Source: Bacteroidota bacterium
GTDB taxonomy: Bacteria; Bacteroidota; Bacteroidia; Bacteroidales; VadinHA17
Direction: 5' to 3'
NCBI GenBank assembly: GCA_016868515.1
Contig: VGGM01000138.1
Location: 1-5,263 of the forward strand
DNA length: 5,263 nt
Under the pieces are notes generated by a model. It was not told the DNA's origin, did no database searches, and was given only the letters and a program-made list of their open reading frames with translations. Made by a program: the position numbers and the translations under genes. Below are positions 1 to 5,263 of this stretch, in pieces (the first letter of the stretch is position 1; each line of letters starts with the position of its first letter).

Positions 1-36
1 TCGCCCGGCTTTAGCCCTCCCGGTTCAGGGCACAGG

Positions 37-60
37 TCTCTTCTGGTGATGCTGAAGAGA
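37..60. other. Hairpin just past the M14 stop (weak terminator candidate)
   Basis: TCTCTTC at 37-43 and GAAGAGA at 54-60 form a perfect 7-bp stem with a 10-nt loop, 9 bp beyond the carboxypeptidase stop. Read rightwards it is followed after six bases by TTTTT (67-71), so it could end a gene entering from the left edge. Read leftwards, as the carboxypeptidase transcript would run, there is no U-run. The stem has only three G-C pairs, so this is a weak call. Confidence 0.25.
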
Positions 61-69
61 GGGCCGTTT

Positions 70-1758
70 TTACTCTGAAATTTTAAAGTATTTGAGGAAA
101 GGATATACGACACTTCTGGTGTTAACCCCCTGTTTCGTGAGGTATTCATCGAGAAGGTTCCAGCCCGAGAATCCGTCACCCACCTCAGGTTCAAGCGCAT
201 AGAACGCCACGTTGGCCAGAGGCTGAGCCATATCGAGCATGTAAGAACCGGCGGGTATTACCTTATCCTCCACGGGTGAAAACCGTCCATCGAGCCTGGT
301 CATGTCGTAGCCGCCACTGCTTACGTGATATAGCCGGTTTATTACAAACTCTTCCCCCGAGACGGTAACAGGTTCCTGCAACTGCGTGACCCTTAGTCCG
401 TGAGTTCGCAGCTTCTCCACAATAAATTCCATGTCTGCCGGGATGATATATCCGAGTGGCACTTTAGCGCTCCTGGTTCCAACAGGCTTTGTGACAAGAT
501 CGACATTGCGGACAATTTGCGGGGCGCTGTTGATAATGGAAGGCTTCACACGTCGCAGGCTTGTGCCGGGAATATCTTCGTAGTCGAGGCTCTCGTAACC
601 GTACATGCTGAATTTGCCATCGGAGACATAGCGGCCCTCAACAAAGTTGGTGAGTTGAGCGGGGCCGGCCTTTTCGCGGATGTTCTTCACCACCTCCTCA
701 TCGGCTGCCCGGCAAATTGCGACCATCTCCTTCGCATTCCCGTGGCTGAACCTCAGCACTTCATACGCACATACGTACTGGGCATAAATCATCTTTTCCC
801 ACGATATATACCATATTGTCTCAACGAGTATTCCCATCCGGTTCCTGAGCCCGTAACCCGATACCATGAACTTGCCCTCTGTTGTCCAGATGGCGTTTTC
901 GTGGGTAAACTCTCTGGGAGGCCATACTCCTCGTGTAAACCCTCCATGGAAGTATATCTCAACACCACCTCTCTCCCTTGCACCTTTGGTAATGGCGGGG
1001 AAGAAGCGGTAGGTTACAAAATCACGCGGAGCCTGGTGAGCTGCGGGAACATTCGATCCGGCGTAGGCGATCTGGTAGCCGTGATTTACCCCTCCCATAC
1101 GGTGGGTATCATAAACCAGCACAGGATCCCAGGTGTTAAAGATATTTGTATAGAGGGCATTCATGCTGGTTGTTTCCAGTTTTATGGCGTCCCTGTTAAT
1201 ATCGTAACCGCGTGCATCCTGGCGGGTACCCGACAACCATGGAAGACCTCTGGTTACGCTCCGTGTCTCGTTGCCATCAACATTGAAATTTGGCACAACC
1301 ATTATAATAAGATTGTCTAGAAGGTATCCCTTATCGCCAAAGAGGATATCCCTTATCAGCATCAGCAGCGCCTCCTTGCCTTCGTGCTCTCCGGTATGAA
1401 TTCCACCCTGCAGATAAATGACCGGTTTGCCCGACTCTCTGGCTTCCCGGGGCGAGCTTACACGGGGATTTGCCATCACCAGCACTGGACAGGTGAGTCC
1501 CCTGTCGCTGGTATACATACTGAAGACATGAACATGCTCACTTTTCCACTGCAGCATGGCAAAATACTCAAGTATATCATTGTTGCTGGCAGTATGGGTG
1601 AAACCCGACCGCTCGGCGGCAGTCTGAAGCTCCTCAGTCCAGGTACCGTTCCATTTTTCAGGCATATTGTAGCCCCACCACATCTTCTCCTGTGAAACAA
1701 GGGAGATGTTTATTGCCAGCAAAAATAGCAGTGTAATAAGAGGTCTTGAATGGTTCAT
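70..1758 (-). CDS. Secreted M14-family zinc carboxypeptidase
   Basis: Predicted periplasmic or secreted metallo-carboxypeptidase of 562 residues. An N-terminal signal peptide (hydrophobic residues 7-20, likely cleavage after LVS at 22) directs export. The M14 core spans about 60-340. The zinc ligands are H121 and E124 in the H-T-G-E motif, followed by EGKEA, with H219 in Y-D-T-H as third ligand. N188-R189 in D-I-N-R-D matches the substrate-carboxylate-binding Asn-Arg pair. E313 in I-L-V-E-T matches the general-base glutamate. All key residues are present, so it should be active. Residues about 430-560 form a C-terminal region seen in the long Bacteroidota members, ending with a conserved-looking D-G-F-S-G-W-N segment. 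The ATG at 1758 sets the signal peptide correctly; its leader is A-rich with no Shine-Dalgarno. It lies 84 bp downstream of the GH16-like gene on the same strand and could be partly co-transcribed. Substrate is unknown; peptidoglycan peptides or dietary/environmental peptides are both possible. Confidence 0.93.
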   Translation of the reverse strand: MNHSRPLITLLFLLAINISLVSQEKMWWGYNMPEKWNGTWTEELQTAAERSGFTHTASNNDILEYFAMLQWKSEHVHVFSMYTSDRGLTCPVLVMANPRVSSPREARESGKPVIYLQGGIHTGEHEGKEALLMLIRDILFGDKGYLLDNLIIMVVPNFNVDGNETRSVTRGLPWLSGTRQDARGYDINRDAIKLETTSMNALYTNIFNTWDPVLVYDTHRMGGVNHGYQIAYAGSNVPAAHQAPRDFVTYRFFPAITKGARERGGVEIYFHGGFTRGVWPPREFTHENAIWTTEGKFMVSGYGLRNRMGILVETIWYISWEKMIYAQYVCAYEVLRFSHGNAKEMVAICRAADEEVVKNIREKAGPAQLTNFVEGRYVSDGKFSMYGYESLDYEDIPGTSLRRVKPSIINSAPQIVRNVDLVTKPVGTRSAKVPLGYIIPADMEFIVEKLRTHGLRVTQLQEPVTVSGEEFVINRLYHVSSGGYDMTRLDGRFSPVEDKVIPAGSYMLDMAQPLANVAFYALEPEVGDGFSGWNLLDEYLTKQGVNTRSVVYPFLKYFKISE

Positions 1759-1813
1759 GGATGGTGTTTTTTATCCCGACCGAAGTGAGATTGCCAATTC
1801 AAATAATAAACCA

Positions 1814-1840
1814 GATATCAGAGATATGACATCTGATATC
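1814..1840 (-). terminator. Inverted repeat between the GH16-like gene and the M14 gene
   Basis: GATATCAGA (1814-1822) and TCTGATATC (1832-1840) are perfect 9-bp inverted arms with a 9-nt spacer. The structure begins 2 bases after the TAG of the GH16-like gene (1843-1845). On the minus strand the stem is followed by a T-rich, interrupted stretch (tggTTTaTTaTTTg), which fits an intrinsic terminator or 3'-end-stabilising hairpin. The stem is A/T-rich and the U-run is broken, so termination is probably partial and read-through into the carboxypeptidase gene is possible. Because the arms are a symmetric DNA palindrome, an operator for the downstream gene cannot be excluded. Confidence 0.55.
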
Positions 1841-1842
1841 CC

Positions 1843-3438
1843 CTAGAGCATCTTATAAACCCTAACCCAGTCGATCTCGGTATTTGCCACTGTACCAAGG
1901 GGCACATCAGTGCCTCCTGCAACTGAAATGTACATAGGTTCCTGTGGTATGTTACCGGTTTGAACGAATGCTTCTTCACCATTCACTTTCCAGACGAGCT
2001 TGTCGGGGGTCCATTCAAGTGTATAGATATAGAATTCACCGGCGAATTTGCCAGGGATGGATGCTTTTGCCGCCGATTTTTCGGAACGGAATATGTCAAA
2101 CCATACCTTCCCCTTGCCGGTGCGGCAGATGTCTATATGCGGGGTCATGGTATCACCAAGAAGCCAGAAGGCACTGCGGGCCGAAGGATTGTCGAGCTTT
2201 ATCTTGGCCGAGAAAGTCCCGTATTTCTGCCTGAAACTCTTGGCGGTATTGATCTGTCCTGAAGTATAACTGAATTCCCTGCGGGCGAATCCCGATTTCG
2301 GCGACCACACCTTCCCCTCGGTTTTCTGAGGTTTGGTTGATATGGAAAGTACAGAACTTCTTATATCGAAGTTGCCCGAGCGTGTATGAATATGGAGGTC
2401 TCCCTCGAGCGAGTAGTTATCATTAAGGAGCTTCTCTCCCCAGTAGTAACCGGTAAGCCATTTATTTCCATCAAGTTTATCCTTGTCGAACTCCTCGCTG
2501 AATGTCACCTCCCTTTTCTTAATGGTGTCGAACTTGTCAGAATCCTTAACCTTGAAGTACCAGATAATATCGTCGCTCTTCTTCAGGGTTTCGTATTCAC
2601 GAAGTTGTGCGAACATCTCTGTTTTTTCATACCTCTTTTTGTCGAGGAGATAACTCTTTCTTTCAGTGAATCCGGGAGTAGCAAGCCAGGCCTTAAGCTC
2701 CTCGTATCGCGCGAACATTGCCGAGCCGTCAATCTTCCTGAAGTTGGCATACTCCTTCGATTTCAGAAAAGCATAGTACCCCTTTATTTCGGGTGAGGCC
2801 TTCAGGGTCTTGTATTCCTGTAGTTTTGCGTATTCCGCTGTATCCCTGAAGGTTACCGGCTTCATGTTCTTTTTGGCAATGAATTCAGGTGAGGAGATGT
2901 AGGCTTCAAGTTCCCTCAGTCTTTCAAGTTTCGGTGAACCGGGGTGTTTGTCGGGTTTTTTCGCCTCGGGAGACTTCTTTATGGTCTTGTATTCCATAAA
3001 TTTCCTGTATTCTTCCGAATCCCTGAAGGTTATGGGTTTCATTTTCTCCTTCTGCCTGAATTCAGGCGAAGAGATATACTTCTGAAGCTCCTCAAAATGC
3101 TTTATTTTGTCGGAACCATCGAGTTCCCGGAACTTCTTCAGTTCGTTGCCCTCGCGGGTCTTGAGGTACAGCTTAATATCGCCCGAGGAGGCAAGCTTGT
3201 TGAACTCCCTCTCCTTGTTGAATTCATCCGAACCTGTGTATGTCAGACTCTCAAGCTCCTTTTTTTCCTGACGGAAGCCGGCTGAATTCACGAGTGCGTC
3301 AAGTTCTTTGTAACGAGCCAGCTCCTTCGACTCAGTGAAGGAGGTCAGCTTCGCATACTCCTCAGCAAGAGCCTTTTCGAGTTGTTCGATTTTTGCTGTT
3401 GACGGGATCATGCCCAGTGCAAACTTCAGACTTGCCAT
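1843..3438 (-). CDS. Repeat-array protein with catalytically degenerate GH16-like domain
   Basis: This 531-residue protein has two parts. Residues about 43-306 are four charged, helix-like imperfect repeats rich in E, K, Y and F (for example S-S-P-E-F and K-P-[IV]-T-F-R-D). Residues about 310-531 match the GH16 laminarinase/concanavalin-A-like fold: an opening F-S-E-E-F-D with L-D-G-N-K-W, then G-T-F-S-A-K-I-K-L (407-415), S-A-F-W-L-L-G-D (422-429), Y-T-L-E-W-T-P-D (472-479) and a closing I-D-W-V-R-V-Y-K (522-529). The GH16 active-site consensus is E-x-D-x-(x)-E, but here it reads H434-I-D436-I-C-R439. Both catalytic glutamates are lost while the middle Asp is kept, so hydrolysis is not expected. 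No signal peptide, lipobox or membrane helix is visible; the N-terminus (MASLKFALGM) is only mildly hydrophobic and soon becomes charged. The ATG at 3438 has an A-rich leader (aaaaagac) and a candidate promoter upstream. Carbohydrate or protein binding is my inference; the function is unknown. Confidence 0.88.
   Translation of the reverse strand: MASLKFALGMIPSTAKIEQLEKALAEEYAKLTSFTESKELARYKELDALVNSAGFRQEKKELESLTYTGSDEFNKEREFNKLASSGDIKLYLKTREGNELKKFRELDGSDKIKHFEELQKYISSPEFRQKEKMKPITFRDSEEYRKFMEYKTIKKSPEAKKPDKHPGSPKLERLRELEAYISSPEFIAKKNMKPVTFRDTAEYAKLQEYKTLKASPEIKGYYAFLKSKEYANFRKIDGSAMFARYEELKAWLATPGFTERKSYLLDKKRYEKTEMFAQLREYETLKKSDDIIWYFKVKDSDKFDTIKKREVTFSEEFDKDKLDGNKWLTGYYWGEKLLNDNYSLEGDLHIHTRSGNFDIRSSVLSISTKPQKTEGKVWSPKSGFARREFSYTSGQINTAKSFRQKYGTFSAKIKLDNPSARSAFWLLGDTMTPHIDICRTGKGKVWFDIFRSEKSAAKASIPGKFAGEFYIYTLEWTPDKLVWKVNGEEAFVQTGNIPQEPMYISVAGGTDVPLGTVANTEIDWVRVYKML
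2521..3312 (-). repeat. Four tandem imperfect protein repeats (about 59-72 residues each)
   Basis: Units begin at an [YFL]-x-E-L motif: U1 residues 43-114, U2 115-173, U3 174-244 and U4 245-306. The shared plan is x-E-L, about five residues, S-x-x-F with basic residues, then [FY]-x-[DG]-[ST] with [ED]-[YF]-x-K, an E-Y-K-T-L-K-K-S segment, and in U1 and U3 a tail ending F-R-x-[LI]-D-G-S. U2 and U3 are closest (I-S-S-P-E-F, M-K-P-[IV]-T-F-R-D, E-Y-K-T-[IL]-K) and are also alike in DNA: TCCCTGAAGGTTA occurs in both. U2 has the tail replaced by a Lys/Pro-rich linker at about 160-170. A partial unit may precede U1 (residues 24-42). I do not recognise the repeat family. Confidence 0.75.
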
Positions 3439-3465
3439 TGTCTTTTTGATTTAGATATAACCTGT

Positions 3466-3492
3466 TAAAGATAGAAAATCTTTAATTATCAA
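3466..3492 (-). promoter_or_regulatory. Candidate Bacteroidota-type promoter for the GH16-like gene
   Basis: On the minus strand TATCTTTA (3473-3466) matches seven of eight positions of the -7 box form TAnnTTTG. A TTG (3492-3490) lies 16 bases upstream as a possible -33 element, slightly shorter than the usual spacing. A start about 7 bases past the -7 box would give a leader of about 20 nt to the ATG at 3438. The -33 element falls in a tandem AATTATC repeat (3484-3497). Confidence 0.4.
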
Positions 3493-3549
3493 TTATCAGA
3501 TACCCGTAAAAACTTCCCTGAGGCCTCTTCCCATATTGTCGTGTTTGGT

Positions 3550-3557
3550 TACTTTTG
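3550..3557 (+). promoter_or_regulatory. TAnnTTTG -7 box upstream of the e(P4)-type phosphatase
   Basis: TACTTTTG is an exact match to the Bacteroidota -7 consensus TAnnTTTG. No good TTG lies at the usual 17-23 base spacing; the nearest TTG, at 3536, is too close. Transcription starting about 7 bases downstream (near 3564) gives a leader of about 35 nt to the ATG at 3600. It would leave the upstream in-frame TTG (3555) untranscribed and the ATG at 3567 almost leaderless, which supports 3600 as the start. Confidence 0.4.
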
Positions 3558-3599
3558 CCATCAATAATGAGACAGAAGTTAATAATTACCCGCAATACC

Positions 3600-4415
3600 A
3601 TGAAAAATACCTTGTTCGCACTGGCGCTTGCATCCATGCTTTGCCTGGCCACGACCTCATGCAGGAAAAGTACTCCGGTTACCTTCACAGGGGAGCAGGA
3701 TCATCTTATCATGTCGGTTCTCTGGTTCCAGCGATCGGCTGAAATGAGGGCTCTCTTTATTCAGGGATTCAACATTGCGTCTGAACGCCTTGCCGTTGCG
3801 GCAGAGGTGCCTGGCAATGGCCGGCCGAAGGCTGTTGTAACCGATCTGGATGAAACCATACTCGACAACAGCCCGTTCGAAGCATGGCAGATTCATACCG
3901 GAGGGAGTTTTTCTGATGAAAACTGGAAGATGTGGACAGATATGGCAGCAGCAAAGCCTCTTCCCGGGGCGCTTGAGTTTACCAGATATGCCGAAAGCCT
4001 CGGGATTGAGGTTTTCTATGTTTCAAACCGCAGTCACGATGATGCCTTCGGGCCAACTCTTGAGAATATGAGAAAGTTTGGGTTTCCCTATGCCGACTCG
4101 GCTCATCTGTTGCTGAAGACAAATACCTCATCGAAAGTTGAAAGACGGGTCGGCATTCTCTCCACCCACGATATAGTTCTTCTTATAGGCGATAACCTTG
4201 CTGATGTTGATCCGGCTTTCGAGAAGCGGGATGACTATTTCGGAATGCATGGCGTCGATTCTCTCAGGCAGGAATTCGGGCGCAAATATATTGTTATGCC
4301 CAACCCTATGTACGGGTCATGGGTGACACCCGCCCTGACCCGCGGAGATGGCCTTTCCCGCAGGGATCAGCATGTCAGGAGCATTACCGGTATAAATACC
4401 GGACAGGAGAGGTGA
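3600..4415 (+). CDS. Lipoprotein e(P4)-type acid phosphatase / 5'-nucleotidase (HAD superfamily)
   Basis: Predicted 271-residue envelope lipoprotein phosphatase; relatives dephosphorylate nucleotides such as NMN in the periplasm so that the nucleoside can be taken up. The signal peptide (residues 1-20, hydrophobic core L-F-A-L-A-L-A-S-M-L) ends at T-T-S-C21, a lipobox-like site. C21 is followed by RKS, not an acidic surface-export signal, so a periplasm-facing anchor is inferred. HAD motif I is D82-L-D84-E-T with the two catalytic aspartates; motif II is S142-N-R; a lysine-bearing loop follows (K173, K179); motif IV is G-D198-N-L-A-D202. The four aspartates give the DDDD signature of class B/C acid phosphatases, and the C-terminal P-N-P-M-Y-G-S-W is typical of e(P4). 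The reading frame extends to a TTG at 3555 and an ATG at 3567, but only 3600 places the signal peptide at the N-terminus. It is divergent from the GH16-like gene and convergent with the YugP-type gene. Confidence 0.92.
   Translation: MKNTLFALALASMLCLATTSCRKSTPVTFTGEQDHLIMSVLWFQRSAEMRALFIQGFNIASERLAVAAEVPGNGRPKAVVTDLDETILDNSPFEAWQIHTGGSFSDENWKMWTDMAAAKPLPGALEFTRYAESLGIEVFYVSNRSHDDAFGPTLENMRKFGFPYADSAHLLLKTNTSSKVERRVGILSTHDIVLLIGDNLADVDPAFEKRDDYFGMHGVDSLRQEFGRKYIVMPNPMYGSWVTPALTRGDGLSRRDQHVRSITGINTGQER
4387..4402. repeat. Palindrome at the 3' end of the phosphatase gene
   Basis: CCGGTAT (4387-4393) and ATACCGG (4396-4402) are perfect inverted arms separated by AA. RNA of either strand could form a 6-bp stem with a 4-nt loop. 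It lies inside the last codons of the phosphatase, 10 bases before its stop, and just beyond the stop of the convergent gene. No T-run follows on either strand, so it is not a classical terminator. Confidence 0.45.
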
Positions 4416-4427
4416 ACCCAAAGCCCT

Positions 4428-5105
4428 CTACCTTCTTGAACCCATGAAGATCATGATATAGTAAAGGAGGGTAGCGAGGGAACCAAGGGCGGCAATAACA
4501 TATGTATATGCGGCCCAGCGCAGGGCATCCTCCGCCTTTTCATGCGTACCGTAGCCGGTTATGCCCGCATTGGAAAGCCACGCAAGGGCTCTTTTACTGG
4601 CGTCGATCTCTACCGGCAGGGTTATGAATGAAAAGAGGGTGGTAAGCGAGAAGAGCACAATACCGAACAACAGCAATGCAGGGAAAACCTGTATGGTCAG
4701 AATTCCTGCAAGAAGTATCCACTGTACCCATTTTGACGAAACGCTGACGGCCGGTACAAGCTTCGACCTCATGGTGAGCCATGAGTAGGCTTTTGCGTGC
4801 TGTACTGCATGACCGCATTCGTGAGCTGCCACTGCTGCTGCCGCCACGTTGCTGCCATAGTAAACTTCACGACTCAGGTTAATGGTTCTGGTGAGCGGAT
4901 TGTAATGGTCGGTCAATTGACCCGACACGCTTCCAAGTTTAACCCCTTCAATTCCATTGTCTCTCAGCATTTTCTCGGCCACATCGCGGCCTGTCAAACC
5001 ACCCGCCAGGGCCAGCTTTGAGTATTTTTTGAATCTTGATGAAAGCTGCATGCTTACAAGCCAGCTGAGCAGCATAAATGCACCGAAAATTATCCAGATT
5101 GTCAT
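4428..5105 (-). CDS. YugP-family membrane zinc metallopeptidase
   Basis: Predicted 225-residue integral membrane zinc protease of the YugP-like (Zn_peptidase_2) family, the same length as I recall for Bacillus YugP. The zinc-binding motif H95-E-C-G-H99 is followed by A-V-Q-H-A. A likely third ligand is E166 in L-P-V-E-I-D-A-S, a hallmark of the family. The segment L-T-D-H-Y-N-P (64-70) before the active site is also typical. Hydrophobic segments lie at about 3-19, 118-138, 140-162 and 198-218, giving a small multi-pass protein. The frame stays open upstream to a GTG at 5219, but the added 38 residues look non-family. The ATG at 5105 has a strong GGAGGA six bases ahead and begins directly with the first membrane helix, so I choose it. 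The stop lies 12 bp from the convergent phosphatase stop. The physiological substrate of this family is not established to my knowledge. Confidence 0.93.
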   Translation of the reverse strand: MTIWIIFGAFMLLSWLVSMQLSSRFKKYSKLALAGGLTGRDVAEKMLRDNGIEGVKLGSVSGQLTDHYNPLTRTINLSREVYYGSNVAAAAVAAHECGHAVQHAKAYSWLTMRSKLVPAVSVSSKWVQWILLAGILTIQVFPALLLFGIVLFSLTTLFSFITLPVEIDASKRALAWLSNAGITGYGTHEKAEDALRWAAYTYVIAALGSLATLLYYIMIFMGSRR

Positions 5106-5111
5106 ATTGAA

Positions 5112-5117
5112 TCCTCC
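5112..5117 (-). promoter_or_regulatory. Ribosome binding site of the YugP-type gene
   Basis: GGAGGA on the minus strand, six bases before the ATG at 5105. It decides the start against the in-frame GTG at 5219. It also stands out because the other three genes here have A-rich leaders without a clear Shine-Dalgarno. Confidence 0.8.
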
Positions 5118-5156
5118 AAAGTCTTTAATTTCAGAACAACATATTAACAAATCACC

Positions 5157-5173
5157 TGCCAAATGGTTTGGCA
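5157..5173. repeat. Inverted repeat upstream of the YugP-type gene
   Basis: TGCCAAA (5157-5163) and TTTGGCA (5167-5173) are perfect 7-bp arms with a 3-bp centre (TGG), about 52 bp upstream of the start codon. The minus-strand TTTG at 5163-5160, inside one arm, sits 16 bases before a poor -7-like TATGTTGT (5143-5136), so the palindrome could overlap a promoter as an operator. No regulator is encoded in the window to support this. Confidence 0.45.
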
Positions 5174-5263
5174 CGGGAACAAGAGTCAGATTGTCATTTC
5201 CGGCAGGCAATATCTTCACTCTTTGCCCTGGTGATGGAACCGGGATATGCTACTTTGACACTG

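Noticed and set aside
1..78. A plus-strand frame open from the left edge to TGA 76-78, possibly the end of a gene convergent with the carboxypeptidase.
   Set aside because: Only 25 residues, with no recognisable motif, and it would overlap the carboxypeptidase stop; not supportable.
400..1320. A 306-codon open frame on the plus strand, antisense to the carboxypeptidase gene.
   Set aside because: It lies wholly opposite a gene with a signal peptide and an intact M14 active site, its translation shows no recognisable domain or start signal, and it is rich in Cys/His/Pro as expected of a shadow frame.
2386..3285. Plus-strand open frames opposite the repeat array (2386-2796 and 2944-3285).
   Set aside because: Their Leu/Phe/Val-rich translations are the complement of Glu/Lys-rich codons in the real gene; no ribosome binding site or domain was seen.
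3555..3599. Longer N-terminus for the phosphatase, starting at the TTG (3555) or the ATG (3567).
   Set aside because: Either would put 11-15 polar residues ahead of the lipoprotein signal peptide, and the TTG overlaps the TAnnTTTG promoter box.
4408..4429. AGAGG/CCTCT stem spanning both convergent stop codons as a terminator.
   Set aside because: A 5-bp stem with a 12-nt loop and no T-run is within chance expectation.
5106..5219. N-terminal extension of the YugP-type protein to the GTG at 5219.
   Set aside because: The ATG at 5105 has a strong GGAGGA and starts at the first membrane helix; the extension crosses the palindrome and lacks family character.
5194..5262. A minus-strand frame entering from the right edge and ending at TGA 5194-5196 (22 residues), possibly the tail of an upstream gene.
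   Set aside because: It is too short to recognise, and a plus-strand ATG at 5234 is equally possible; neither can be supported from this window.

Overview
The window holds four complete protein genes and no RNA gene, insertion sequence or CRISPR array that I can see. It looks like chromosomal DNA of a member of the Bacteroidota. The reasons are a secreted M14 carboxypeptidase of the large type common in that phylum, a TAnnTTTG-type -7 promoter box, and mostly A-rich rather than Shine-Dalgarno leaders. This assignment is inference, and I cannot name a genus.

Layout. Positions 70-1758 (minus) encode a secreted zinc carboxypeptidase (M14) with an apparently complete active site. Upstream of it on the same strand, 84 bp away, 1843-3438 (minus) encodes a 531-residue protein. 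Its N-terminal half is a charged, helix-like array of four imperfect repeats, and its C-terminal half is a GH16-type laminarinase/lectin fold whose two catalytic glutamates are replaced (H-I-D-I-C-R). A strong inverted repeat separates the two genes. A 161-bp divergent promoter region (3439-3599) follows. Positions 3600-4415 (plus) encode a lipoprotein acid phosphatase/5'-nucleotidase of the e(P4) type. Only 12 bp after its stop, and convergent with it, 4428-5105 (minus) encodes a membrane zinc metallopeptidase of the YugP family. Its start is fixed by a strong GGAGGA ribosome binding site. The last 158 bp contain a perfect 7-bp-arm palindrome and no gene I can support.

Working together. Three of the four genes are ordinary envelope or periplasmic hydrolases (peptide trimming, nucleotide dephosphorylation, membrane proteolysis), and the sequence shows no single pathway joining them. 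The unusual gene is the repeat/GH16 fusion. It has no visible signal peptide, has lost its catalytic residues and carries a repeat array I do not recognise, so it is the best candidate here for an undescribed, probably non-enzymatic (binding or scaffold) protein.
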